This document shows, piece after piece, positions 14,846 to 29,700 of a stretch of DNA of 64,000 nt. The position numbers and the translations under genes were made by a program. Source of the stretch: Rhopalosiphum padi (Eukaryota; Arthropoda; Insecta; Hemiptera; Aphididae); contig NC_083597.1 in the NCBI RefSeq assembly GCF_020882245.1, positions 63,032,152-63,096,151 of the forward strand. Reading direction: 5' to 3'. Position 1 is the first letter of the stretch. Each line of letters starts with the position of its first letter. The notes below the pieces were generated by a model, which was not told the origin of the DNA, did no database searches, and saw only the letters and a program-made list of their open reading frames with translations.

Positions 14846-15089
14846 ACCGCGTACCGGCCGGATCGTTCTCCGTGTCGGGTTGTGCTTGTGATATTGTAAA
14901 ACGTAAATATCATCAGTTCCGCTGCCACCTGCACCGAAGACAGAAGTGAAACAAAAAACATTTAATATAATTATCCACAAACAAAAATATTCAGAGTTTA
15001 ATCGCTCTACTGCCGGCCAACCCCGAAAACTTTGCAAGTTTTCGATCGTATACCATTTTTTGTAGCACTATACATACAACTGCCAAAAC

Positions 15090-15191
15090 ATGAGGACCAA
15101 GCCGGAAATGATGGGGCAACTGCGTCCAGCGTTCAGCGAACTCAATATTTCAGAAGGTTTCGAATTCGACACCGAAATGGTCACCAACGAG
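15090..15191 (+). CDS. Hex: Hexokinase coding exon 1a (34 codons)
   Basis: The exon encodes MRTKPEMMGQLRP and 21 further residues and ends in GAG before the donor GTAAAT, in phase 0. The ATG is preceded by AAAAC, a good metazoan context. It follows a TATA-type promoter and a leader of about 220 bases. Confidence 0.88.
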
Positions 15192-17720
15192 GTAAATAAT
15201 TTTCGTTGAAGTTTTTTTTAATCCCCCCTCCGAATTGCGTTTCCAAGAAAGGACATCTTATTTCTGCAGCACTCAAGTTTGCGATGACAGTGATTTTTCT
15301 CGTATTACGATATAGATATATATATATCTTAAAATGATATTATAAATAATTTCCCGCGTCGTATACCTATATAGTGTATAATATATATATTATTATCTCA
15401 ATAATTCTTAACATTCATAATTAATGGTATTGTAAATCGAAATATACTAATATGCATATCTACACCTAATTATATCCTGATCGTGGAATAAACGCGCACA
15501 TATTATTACAGATAAACAGTATTAATAATTAATATTACATAAACACTGCGTGAAAGTTTGAGAAGAAACCATATAAAAATTGAAAAAAAATCAAATATTT
15601 TAGATGGTATAGATATAAGTTTATACAGTCCACTTTAATTTAATGACACAGCCCAATAGCTAACAACAATTAATAGCGATAATATACTAATATATCACAG
15701 CAGTATATTAGGTGCACTCAGTAGTCGTGTTTTAGACTTCAATCGACTTTTACCCGACGGACACGGTAAATATATCGTTAATAGTATAATATTATTTAAT
15801 ATTCACTCTGTCGATCACGAAAGTTTTTCAGTTAAACACACACTCCGGGCATATTTGTTTGTTATAAAATGTTAAGCGAACAACGTCGTAGCATTGCCTA
15901 TGCGGTAACTCGACTTTGATTTGCATAGGCAATCGTGGCGTGGTGTTCGACCGTGCGCGGGCAACGTGCAGCCTGCACGACACGCGATGACTTTATACTA
16001 AAAGTTAATTACATTATAATATGTACATAGGTAGTCTGTATAAATTCAACTGTCACGCGTTTTTAAACTGTCTCGTACGCGTCATTATCATATTAGTACG
16101 ATAATTAGATGTAGTTTTTTACCGCCTGCATAAATTACCATTCGCGGCGTTCTCTCGGAATAGCTATATAGGTATACGCGCTGCAGGTTTTAATAAATTC
16201 AATAATTACAAATCTATACGTATTAGTGTATATATATTATATATACCTATATAAAATGTTACGGGTAATGTAAACGAATATAATATTACTAACGTTAATC
16301 AATTTTTTTTTTATAAAATATTTATGAACATAGGTAATATAATATTATGTTTAAATGTTAAATAAATAATTAAAATTGCAATGGGTATATTATACATGAA
16401 TCAATTAATATAATTTTATTAAACGTTTTTTATGATTTTACCAAATTTTTAATACAAATATGAAATATTTTAAAATAATTAAATATAAAATATGACTTTT
16501 TTTGTATAACAACTGATATATTTAACTGATTATTAATAATTTATACGACTGGAAATAAGAATGAATAATTAGTATAATACTATTTAGTGTATACTATTGC
16601 AATAATATTATGGATAACTATTTATTTGTACACAATAAATTATGTACTAAAATAGTAGAACACATATGACGCATAAAATTTCGAAGTCCACCAGCTTTTC
16701 TATACACTTAGTGCGTCGATCGTATTCTTACATATTGGCACTTACCAAATCGAAATAACGAGCTGCTCCTCTCGATAAAATTCAAATTTCCGGTACGTCA
16801 TCGATTTGTAAAAATACGTCGACCTTAGTGAGCGCTATATACTTTTGATTTGCATATCAGTCGAGCTTTTCGCGATATCCATACCATTTACTACACCTAT
16901 ATACCTCTTATACGTTTATATACAACATGTATCAATCAACGATTAATTAGAAACCAAAAACGAAACAGAAACTACAGTATTTTCCTATTTTTTCAATATT
17001 TTTTTTGTGGGGGAGGGGAGAGCTGGAATATGATTGCCCCGAAAAAAATAAAATTGTACGCACCCCCTAGTGAAACATATAAAAACATATTATATAGATA
17101 AAAAGACAGACTTTGCAATATTCTAAGACAGTGTCGTTCTAATAAGTTGCAGTACAATAATAATATATGTGTACAAATAAATAGGTAGTAGGTAATGTTA
17201 TTAAGATTATAAAATAATAACATAATCGTATTTCTAACCTTAAGTAAATACGAGTAGTAGTTGTAAAAGTAATCTTAGTAATAATACTTAATCTATTAAA
17301 TTATCATAATCAAAATTGAATAGACATACTTAATATCGAATCGTTTTAAACAATAAATTCGTATTAAACACTTGATACAAACAATTTCGATTTTGCTGAG
17401 TCGAGATAATTACTATTACGTAGATTAGTTATCCTATATTTTGTCTACCGCGCGATTTAAGGCGGCTTGCCATTTAAATTGCGATTCGATATGCTTTAAT
17501 ATCCCGTGTACCTAGACAAGTACCTAGATAGTATACTCATATAATTAAATGACGGGGCGGACTTAGCGCCGGAGCTTAATACGCGTTTTAATCCCACTCG
17601 GCGTTAATCCCCGGTGGCGGCATGATCTCCATCAGCTCGGCTGGCCCGGTCAAGGTACTTCCGTGTGAATTCGTGGTATAGTTTTTATTATTATTTCTTC
17701 AAGGTTGCATAATTGGCGAA

Positions 17721-17755
<35 letters not shown>

Positions 17756-20700
17756 TATTACCATTACTGTATTAATATTATTAGTTTTTTTTTATTTTTT
17801 TTTATCTCCGCCTGAACTTAAATATGGCGAGTGAGAGGTCAAAAAAATTGTCTTATCTATGCTATATCAATTAGAGACTGCAGCGCGGATCCATCGTCGC
17901 CGCTAGCCGCGCGCAAATCGGTTTCTCGGCGAGCCACGTGACTTTGCAACGACCTTTAGTGCGTCACGCGGCCAGGCCAGTTTTCATCGTTGTCGCGGTA
18001 TACACATTGGCTATAATGCTATATTTTTTGCATATTCGCACTCGCGTCCAAATAACGTCCAAACATTTTATTGTATATTTATATGTTATTTACATTAAGA
18101 ATATCGATTGCCGAAACCGACACCCAAATAGTGACTCCAACGGAGTTCCATCTGACCTCTGTGCCCCTGCCAATTTTGAGAAACTACAATATATTAGACT
18201 TGTGTGTGTGTGCGTGTGTGTTCATATTTTGTATTAATTTATCTTTGAACGAGAATCTAATTCACAAGCAATTTTTTGTATGGGTAATATCGTTTTTCAA
18301 TAGGTATAATATTATGTGTCTCCGAAATGCTTGAATAACATCGATCTTGCACACAATTAACGTTGAAATAATTATTCTATCATTATAGGAACATTATATC
18401 ATACATATTTTATAATATGATAAAGCCTCTAAATATCACACTCTCGATCGCTGAGATTTTGTCCATTATTCAGAAGATTCAGTTTATAGAAAGTTTGTAG
18501 TTTGACCCTCCCCCCCCCCCAAAAAAAAAAAATATCTTTTATTAGGCGGTGTTAGTTAGGTCAGGTCTCACTATAACTAAATACTGTGCTTTGTAAGTTA
18601 ACGAATACCTATTATTATAATAAATATTTTAGGGCTCAAGCATAATATGTCTTATAAAAAATCTAATAATATAATATTGCCTATGACGTTTGTTTCATAA
18701 TTTAAATTTAAATAAATAGAGTTGTGTAACATATTGCACAAAGCATACATGTAATATATGGGATACAGGGCGCTGTACTGCTTATATAAAGTGAAATTTT
18801 TTTAAGGGGTGAATGTAATCTTCAATATTTCTAACTTGATAGTTTTTAGTATAATATTAGATACTTGTATGTAAGTATTGACAAAACTAATTATTTTTTT
18901 TTAACGCATAACCAGTCTTTTAAAATGTGAAAGTTGATGATCTTTCTTATATTATACAAATATGAAATATTATATACTTGTATAGCTATATTTCAATAAA
19001 TACTTTTTTACGTAGGAGCAGTTTATAATTAATTAATCTAATATACAAGACATAGAAACTATTATGATGCAATTTTGTTTAAAATGCGTGCAATTATTAT
19101 TAAATAAATTTATAATTGTGGCATTATGCGTATAATATAAAACATCTGCACCATAAACGACAATTTATTATACAGAAAAATAATTCGTGATATTCGATTT
19201 TATGCAAAATATTTTCAATAGATAGCGATTCGAAATTGGTTACATTTTTCATTCACACGAACTATCCTGTATAATACACACGCGTTTTCGATTTTAGAGT
19301 GTAGTCTACGATCATTAATGTATAAAAAAAAATAATAATAAATAAAAAGTAACATAAACACACAATAGTAGTATAGTAGTAGTATAGTAGCTATAGTAGT
19401 AGTAGTAGTAGTATATAGAAAACCAATAATAATCTACTCTCCCGATTAATAACAGTGTTTACACAATTGGTAACCAATTGACACGGACTTTACGACAGCA
19501 ATAAATAAATATATTATATACATAATAATTGACGTTTTCTGAGAATAAGGCAATAAGTGGTTCCTAAAGACGAATAGGTTTTTTTCTCATTTTTATAAAT
19601 AGGGCTGACAAACGAGACCTTGAAATGCTCTTAAAAAAAATTTGAATTTTTTATTTCTTCCATCGTCTGCGGCGATCGCGATGGCGGAAAAAAAACTGCG
19701 CACTTGTCTTGTATTATATATGTACCTACCTGATGCGGCCATGTATATAGGTGAATATACGCAGAACATATACGTTTCCTTTTTTAACTATAAATACCTG
19801 CTGTAAATTCAGCGTGTGGCATACATTATAATATTACACGTAAGTCCTACGACGTAGATATTAACACGTTTTACACCTCTCGTGTATATAGGTGAGGGAG
19901 TGCAATATTCCAATTATATTTATATGTATCGCAACCGGTCGACGGTGTGAACCATCGCCAAGGACACACGCGTTGCCCTCGGGAGTCGATTTTTCTTCCG
20001 ATTTTTTCTCTGCGATGTGACATGTGAATATCGTATTGTGTATATTGCCATAGTGCCTACGCATAGGTACTCTCTGCACAATCGGTGGAGTGGCAAAAAA
20101 AAAAAACACCAGCGCTGACCGTAATGCCACCGACACAATAATGGAAAGATACATCGGCCGCATTCCTGCGCGCGCGCGATGCCCCTGGTGTACGACTCTC
20201 GGAATATAATATCCACATGTATATAATAGGATACGTATATCCTTGTAGACGTTTGAGATTTACGAATTCCAAACGGAGACTACAGTGACTTGAGCAACGG
20301 AAATCTGGTTCTCGCGTTGTCGATTTTTCAGACAAACCGCCCTTTGTTAAAACGCTTGAATGGTGATGGTGGTGGTGGTGGTGCGTTAACACTATAGGCA
20401 ACTAGAACTACGGGGCTTATTATTCCACGATGTACGGCCACACTGAGTATAATATAATGTGATGATAAATCTCCCTCGATCATGGTTGTCGTGGCACTGG
20501 GATAAATATGATATGATATGCCGCGGGGAATGCTTATATACTCGCCGAACGGACGAGGCGTTTCGCTGCAGCTGCATGCCACCTTACTCCTCGTCCGTTA
20601 TTATTTCGTGTTTCTGTTCTTATGGTTATTATTATTATTATTATCATCTTCATTTTCGCTCAAAACGACCGAAAAATAACCGATACCACAATACACGTCC

Positions 20701-23700
20701 CACATTATCGTTTCGGATGTGCGCGCATTCCGACATTCGTTCAACTATTCATCAATGCTGCAGGGTAGGTACCGAACGACGTATATAGTTTGACAGCGGA
20801 AGAACGCCGCCGATGATGACGACGGCCAAAATAATAACATAGTGCGTCGTACATAATTCGTTTCGAGAGGAATGTGTGCGGGACGATGGTGCGTCTCGAA
20901 CCGGAGAAAATCACGTTTGTTCTTCTCCTCATACAAATATTAATACAATAGGTATAATATGCACACGAAGACACCTCGAGCATGCGTGTAATCCTAATAT
21001 TTTATAACGCTTTTAAACCGAACGAATTATCTAGTCAATATTTCGCTCGTGAACTGTACGAAAGTGTGGTATGTAGGTAAATGGCTATATATATTATATT
21101 ATAATATTATAGACAAGTACATGGTTAGAAATGCGTTCCAAGGTTAACGCCGCCGTCATCGCCACTGCTCGTCGTGTACCAAAGATATTACAACCATAAT
21201 AAAAAATATCTATATGAGTTCTTAACGATTAGTAGGTATTCAAAAGTATGTCCCAAACACACAAAAAACGAGATGCTTCCTTGGTGACGATGATGAACAG
21301 CGCACAAACTACAAATTTCCGTTGTCAGACTATTGAAGTCGATGATATTCATTAATTTGGTAAACGCTGCAGCGTTATAAACGATATCTTACTAAAATTT
21401 TCTGAATAGGAAACACATCAATACTATATATACTACTCGAATACTTTTCAATTGATAATACACTTGAATTACTAAATTGTTCACTGATTGTTCTCATTTG
21501 TTGCTTAATATTTATTTTAAAAACTTAACCGGTAGATATACTTATAAAAGTATACATGCCTAGTTATTTTAGTAACTATAATTCAAAACTTTAAATTGTT
21601 AACACAGTACCTACCTAAATAATAATTATTATGTCGAGTTGTAACACTCGATATGAATATTTTCACGTGAATTATTTAATTATATAACCGATACAATGAC
21701 ATTCTAAGTAGGTATTTCTGTCTTCTGACCTCTGAATTTTTTTAAATTTATTTTGTTAATATAGGCAAAATATAGGCACCTACAACAGTATGAAATTGAA
21801 AAAATTATTAATTATATAATATCATGTCCCAATGTAACCATTAAACGATTAAACTCAATCATAAATAATAAATTTTAAAACCATAACGATAACTCGAACT
21901 TGTCGATTTATTGAATAATTAAACGATAATACCTGACACATATATATTAACAACTGACGTTTAAACTGTAGTATATTATTAGGTCATATGCTATAAATTA
22001 ATATTAACGATTATACGTGGGCATAAATGCATAATGTACTTTCTATTTTTAATTTTTTTTTTCAATTCAATAGTTTGACTTTGAGACATATAGATGTAAC
22101 TATGTAAGCGTTTAAAAAAATTTTAAATTTAAATTTTTTCGTGAATTCATATATTGTTTTTCAATGTTTACAATGTACATCACGCATTAACAACATCATA
22201 ACAAAATTAATTAAAAACGTTCGCTAGTTTTTCAAATTAAATTTAAATAAACCAACATTGAATCAATGATTAATAATTTTTAGTTTTATTATTTTACTCC
22301 TTTATTATGTACCAATAAAAAGAAATATTGCCTTAATTATTAAATTGACTTAAACTAGAATAAAATATAAAATAAAATATAATTCATATTTTTATCGCAT
22401 TAATACAGCTATTTAAAATGGAAGTGTATTGACGTACCTACTCAGCAATTATTATACATCTCTTTCTTTTATGTACTTAAATATTTCATAACGATAAGCG
22501 TTTTAGCAATAAAAAGGAAATTATAAAGATATTAATTAGTGTATACTGTATTTATACTTAATAATAATAAAAAATACGGTATTAATACCTATAAAATATC
22601 AATACAATACGGCCAATACGGTATTTAACTTAAAATAAAACTTAAAAACAGCTTGAAATGTATAATGTATTTATGGATTAAATCATTTTAGAATTGGTTT
22701 TTTGTCATATTGTCAAATGTCGTACGATAATAGTTTTACTGTATGATTCTGAACATTGGATTTAAAATAGACACGTTAAAACACTTAAAACCATTCCACC
22801 AGGTGGTCGCATTCAGCCGCGGTCGACGTTGCCCAACGATTTCCGAGTTGGACGCGTAGTCGAAACTTGCATACTCGCACGCGTGTCGTGTATAGCTGAC
22901 GTTTTGAAAAAACATTACGAATATAATATTTCATGTTATCTTCTATAGTTCTATGCAAAAATGAACAGCCGTCGTGTGCACATAAATAACTCGTATACCT
23001 AACAGTACCTGCACCTGCCTATTCAATCGATTAGCTATAATACGAATAAATTATAATATAGTAGAAATCGACTAATAAAAACGTATTCATAAAATTGCCT
23101 ACTCGCATAATAAATGAGCAAGCCCGTCGAATAGTACAGTATCGTACCGTATCACCGCCCATTCTGTACCGGTGCATAGATAGCGCCTAATGTGTTGTGA
23201 AGTGGTGAGGACTCGGTACTCCCCAAAATTTACCCCGGGACTACGGAAAATTCCCTCTAAACCTCGGATGATAGTTTAAGCAATTCACCCGTGAAGGTTG
23301 CTATAAGTATACAAATATCGTTATTGTCTATCAATATGTATACATCTTATAAGTACCTTAACAATGATTATATTATGTACCTATTACCTATACTATAATA
23401 ATCGGCCGAATACCATAACAACATTACCTATGTACTCATCTACACAGATAATGAGATAACCGTAGTCTAGACCGAACGAACCTACGAACCGGTCACGCGA
23501 TCTAATTTTAGAAGCATCTCTCCCGTAGTCCCGTGAAACGAAAATCGATAACGTTCTCCCCGTGCCGTCGATGAAACCGCGGTGACGCGGCGTAACCTTC
23601 AAAATTCGAGCGAAACGTACGATCTACGTCGCGTGGTAATAGAATATTATCGTGTATTTACGAGAAATTGGCAAAAAATTATAAGTGGCGGTTGTAGTAA

Positions 23701-26700
23701 TAATAGTCGATGGCGGTGGTGGCCGACGTTGGGAGAGGGAGAGGAAATTTGACCGATTTCTTATTGCGGGAGTGACGTAATAATAATAATAATCGGCGTG
23801 GCGGCGAGGGCAACTTTCGGTCGATAGCGGTCGCGAGCGCCGCCGGTGACCTGTTTGGCGCGCGGATGAATGGTCGCATGTGTGTGTATGTGTGTGTGTG
23901 TCGCGCATGCGCGACCGTTGGAATGGCCTGGCGGCGGTGGCGGAGGGGTGTGCACTCACACGCGCGTCTCCGTCGTCGTGTACTCGTGTGACGAGTGCGC
24001 CAGCGCGTTGAAAATGTGAAAACCACATTCGGTCTCTGTCGGCGGCCCGACAGTCGGCAGTCTAACCCTCTCGCCAGCAGTTTAACGTCCGTTTCGTCGT
24101 CGCGTTTACGTTTTTTTCGCGTGTCGTCGTGTTTTTTTTTTGCTCGTCTCATCTTCCTCCGACTCTATCCGATCGTGCCGAGTCCGCCGCACACGTGTGA
24201 CTTATTTTCGCTACCGTTTTCATTAAATAATAATAATAATAATAAAAATTTATAATTATAACGTAGCGTTAAACACGAATTAGGTACTTTATATTTACTA
24301 AATTTTGTCAATTTATAAACGCCGCCGCCGCCGCCATGTGCATCGTAATCCATCCAATCCTGCGCGCCCTGTACGGCCTGTTCACCGGAGCCACTTCGTC
24401 TTCGTCCGCAGTCCGCGTGACCGTAAGTCCTCCTCTCGCCGTCAAGACGGCTTATTTAAAGGGTGGTTGGATTTTGTGGTGATTACGATGGTGAGGGGGA
24501 GGGGGGGAAATCATCGAAACATACACAACCGCTCCACCGCGCGTAACACATTGCCACCCGTGGTCGCTCCTGCGCCGTCGCGTAAAACATCCCGCCTCCC
24601 CCTCACCGCCGCTCGTCTTTCGGCGGCGCCCACATGAATTACTGCCGCGGGGGGTGAAACGTGTGACCCGGTGATCGCGGGGATGAAAAACGGCGAGGTT
24701 TTTTGTGTTTGCGCTATGAACGTAATTCATAATAATATAATATAATATACATGTTTGCGGGGGGGGGAGGGGTTGTAGTGGAATTCCGTCTCCGTAGCTT
24801 TCGTTTTCTATTGCCGTCAAAAACTACGGCGACCTTTACGCCGATCGTACTCTTTTGAACGGTCGATTTCATTTTTCCCAGGAGAGAAAAGCGATTAATA
24901 GGTACCTACTACCGCATGATTGCAATTCGTAATAGATAATATATTAATATTACAATTATGGGTATTATTATGCCGAATACTTCCTCCCCTCCCTTTGTCT
25001 CAACGATTTATTAGCTTATAATTATAACTAATTTAACTAATTTAAGCTGTAACAACATATAAAACCATAATAACAATAGTACCTGTAACTTAATGTAAAA
25101 AAAAAATCGAATTTTACGAGTTTTGCGCTAGTGTAATATAATAATAATAATAACAAGATTTTGTAGGTGACTTTTACGACGATTTTTACTGCGAAATACT
25201 TCTATTGACGATTGTGTACAAATTACAAATGTTTTCATTCGTGTCTATACGGAATATTTTTACTCCGGATTATCGTAAAAATGTCATATGTCTATATATC
25301 AAGCGTACCTATACAAATTATCGTACGACTATAAATTATGCGATGTGTATTCAGTGTACACGATAAGCTTACATAAATAATATTTCGCCGTCTAAATTAC
25401 AAATGAAATGTCAATGTTAAAAAGTTATTTTTATTGCACTTATCAGATTTTCTTTCTTGACACTAATAATTAGTCATTTTTTATTTTTATTAATAACTTA
25501 TTAATTATTACATGTGCGGATTTAACTCATGATGTACAATTTCTGTATGAATACCTACCTAATATGTATTACCTATACTAGATAGGATAATACACATGAA
25601 CATAAATATATTATATTATGAGGAAATTTTATCAAGTTTACCTTGTGTATGTACATTTAAAATGTTATGCTAATAGTTATGAATAATTATTTTCAATAAA
25701 TTCTTTATTAATTAACATGTTATTTCGTGTTTTTACTATAGTAATATGGACTGACAATATTATGTTTTTATTTTTAGATCAAAGAAGATTGTAAATCACT
25801 TCTTTTGTCCAATGAACAACTGACCACCTTGATGAATGATATGGATGGAGCCATCAGGAATGGTTTGGCCAAAGATACCAACCCATCTTCCATTGTTAAG
25901 TGTTATGTCACTTATGTACAAGATTTGCCTAATGGCACAGGTAAAAAGGCTAAAAATAAAGATAAAGAAGATATTTTATTAGTATTTTTTTTCTTCTAGA
26001 AAGAGGCAAATTCTTGGCTCTGGACTTGGGTGGCACCAATTTCCGTGTGCTATTGATTGAATTGGGAGAGAATAACTACTTCCATATGGATTCTGAAATC
26101 TTCAAAGTGCCTACTCATATCCAAACTGGCAAAGGCACAGAAGTAATTAAATATAAGCTTGTTATTAACTGATAATTTCTATATTTCTATATACCATTAT
26201 GTTATCTAGTTATTCGATCATATTGCTAAATGTCTGGCAGAATTTATTAAAAAACACAACTTGGACAACAAAAAGGCATTACCGTTGGGCTTTACTTTTA
26301 GTTTTCCACTTAGACAAGTTGGTCTTACCAAAGGATATTTAAATAGTTGGACCAAAGGATTTAACTGTTCAGGAGTGGTTGATGAAGATGTTGTCAGACT
26401 TCTCAAGGATGCTATAAAGAGAAGAAAGGTAAATAATGATCAAATTACTAAAATCAGTTAATTTTTTTTTTTCTATAACCTAATACATTCATCTCACTTC
26501 AATGATTTGTATTTTCATAATACATGTTAATAAGTATCAACAGATTTAAGATCTTAGAATGTTAATGTAGGGCCTGAATCTACGTTTAACGGCTGTATTG
26601 AATGATGCAACCGGAACCTTAATGAGTTGTGCCCACAAAACACGTTTTTCGAATAACTGTTTTGTAGGTTTAATTGTTGGTAAGTTTGGCTAAGCCAACA

Positions 26701-29700
26701 TTTCCAAAATATATAATGCCAGCTGTTTGCATTGGGTTACGTTATACGACATTTAAAGTCTGATGAATGCTTTCTGTTCATATACATAACTTGTATAAAT
26801 TTTATATTGTACTGTTATGTCAAATTGTCTATACAAATATTCTATACCTACAAATTCAGAGCATGAACTATGTATTGTAATTGTACAAAAAACTGTCTGT
26901 GATTGTCCAATTAAAACGTGAATTAAATAAATCTACTGGTATTTTATAAATATAAACTATAAGCATATTTGCTATTTATCATATAATTATTTTGCTTAAA
27001 TTGCTGATGATTGTCCCATATTATTTTTGTATATGTTCATGTATGATGATTGGTAAATAAGTTGCATTATTGTTAATCCTCCAAGAATGCTTTCTTATGT
27101 ACCTACAGTTATAAATATGACAGATGTGTCTACCATAGATAGGCACAATATGCAAAATTTGATTAAACATGCGTAAATGTTGTATCAATAATATTGCTAT
27201 TCCTTTTAAATAATAATTTTTTTTTTCCGTAAGTTATAATTTTCTGTACTGTTAATAAGGTAATGATAATGCTTTTTTACAAAATTTAAGGGATCACACT
27301 CCTTATCCCTATCTTGTCTAACCAGTTTCAAATTCATATGTATAAGTATTTAACTTGAATACAACGTAGGATTGAATCTGGACATGCATATGGCCACAGT
27401 ATAAATGTTTTCTTAAAACATTCATTGGCTTTTCTGCCAATGCTCAACTTTTCTTGTAATATATATTAAAATCAATATTGTATAAATAAAGTCTTTATTT
27501 CCTCAGTTCTAAATTAAGGTTCAAAGTTAAAAAAAATAATATGCTAATACTTATTAAAACTGTTTTTTATATAATGTTATTCATTCAAAAACGAAATGTT
27601 AAGTAATATTATGATTACTTGTAGATATTAAAAAATATGTCCTTGTCTATAAAAGAATATTACATAATAGAAGGTTTGTTTCGCTGGTAATTTTATTAGG
27701 ACGTCGAAATTGATGTGTGTGGAATATTGAACGATACAACCGGTACAATCATGTCATGCGCTTGGAAGAACCCGAACACCAAAATTGGACTTATTGTTGG
27801 TATGTTGAGTAAATAGACATTTAAGTGAGTTAATACTATTAACTCAATAAATGTGTGTGTGAACTGTAAAGTGTTAGTCACACAGTTGAGTTAACACACA
27901 CAATATTTTACTTTATTTCTTACTTTAATAAACTTTTTCTTACTTTAATTACCTATTTGTTCATGATAATATTTTCATTTTCTTTTAACAACATAAGAAA
28001 TATTATTTCTTCTCATTTACTTATTAATATATTACATTAGCATTATAACTATTTTTATTAACAATACACTTATAGTATATATTTCTATTTTTAAATTAAT
28101 TTTAATAGTAGTAAATAGCTTTTTATAAATATATATTTATTTATTTATTTATAGACAAGATAGATACATTTAGATTTTCCTATTCCTTCCTTCTTGTAAA
28201 ATTTGTATTTTACGTTGTATTTGTATATATGTATGTATAGTTATAGTATATGCATACATACATTTTATATTGATTTGATAGCCTTTGTACTGCAATCAAA
28301 TAACCTCTTATTAAACCTCGACATCATTAAGTGATAACTCTATAATTTTCTGTAATCAGTCATCGTGAATCAAATATGAAATTATCTTATTGCAATGCGA
28401 TTGTAGATTTTGTTTATTGCACTATACCTATTATTAATGTCAATCGTATACATTTTGGACGAGACAAAAATATCCGATAATAGATAACTGATTAGACATT
28501 TTAGATTTTTGGAATACAACATATGAATAGTGCGTTACAACTTATATTAATCTAATTTCTTAACAGACCCTTTTAAAATTGCGATGATAATGTATAATTT
28601 TATGAAGTTATATTCGCGTGCAAGTTTAAATTTTTATTTGTCCTTATCCATTTTTACGATTTCTGCAAACTATTGACAAAATATCACACTATGCCTATAT
28701 AATACCGTCTATTCGATGTAAAAATTTGCATTAAAAACAGACCATTTTGTGTTTTGAACTTCTCCACATTTTTATTATTGTTTTAACAGCGCCGCAGCTA
28801 TATGTGTTACTTAACAACAATTTATACATAGTATATGCATTATACATTAAACATATATGTGATTTGACAATATTATCGTAATATTAATAATACTACTATA
28901 TAGCTTTTGCTTTTATTAACTTGCCTGCTAGTGTCAGATATGCGTTGTTTTTATACGACGAATATAATACTCGGCGGCACCGCATCTACTGTGCGTTTCG
29001 AAACGAATAAAGCCCAACAGTTCTAAGAGTACGGTTGTATTTTAACACGTTGTTTGTGCAGGAACGGGATGCAACGCGTGTTACGTGGAAAAAGTTGAAA
29101 ACGCCGAACTTTTCGATGGCGACAAGACGAAACCGCACGTGATCGTAAACACCGAATGGGGCGCGTTCGGAGATGATGGAAAATTGGACGCCGTCCGCAC
29201 GAAATATGATCGGGAGATCGACGAAGACTCATTGAACCCGGGACAACAAAGGTAATAAGCATGTGTCGATCGACAACAACGAATGTGACGGCGATGGCGT
29301 TTTTCTCTATTTCCGCAGTATTGCTGGTGTCTAAAATGTGCACTGTGTTTTAGATTCGAAAAAATGATCAGTGGCATGTACATGGGTGAGATCGTACGAT
29401 TAGCTATCGTCGACTTAGCCAACCAAAACAAACTCTTTGAAGGAAGACTGTCCGAACAAATGAAGACTAAGGGAGCTTTCGGCACGTCATACGTATCAGA
29501 CATTGAAAGGTACTATATTACATAATATTATAATAAATATATTTTAAGAACTCGAATGTGAATATCATAAAATATTATTATGTGGTAGTGTAAAGGCGAG
29601 GCCAATCTGATAAATATTTTAATTTTTAGTTGTGTATACGCTTCATGCTTTATACTCAATCAGAGCACATGTAATAATATATTGATTACAAATTTTGGGG

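Noticed and set aside
14233..15037. Several ORFs on both strands upstream of hexokinase
   Set aside because: They lie in the GC-rich promoter and leader of exon 1a, overlap each other and have no domain.
20057..20983. Overlapping ORFs with His-rich and Tyr-rich runs
   Set aside because: Triplet repeats and GC-rich intronic DNA explain the open frames; splice sites and domains are lacking.
23393..24820. Long minus-strand ORFs of up to 157 codons
   Set aside because: Low-complexity Arg/His/Pro/Thr composition from GC-rich and GT-rich sequence around the exon 1b promoter; no recognisable domain.
29023..29503. Minus-strand ORFs of 106 and 140 codons
   Set aside because: Shadows of hexokinase exons 6 and 7 on the opposite strand.
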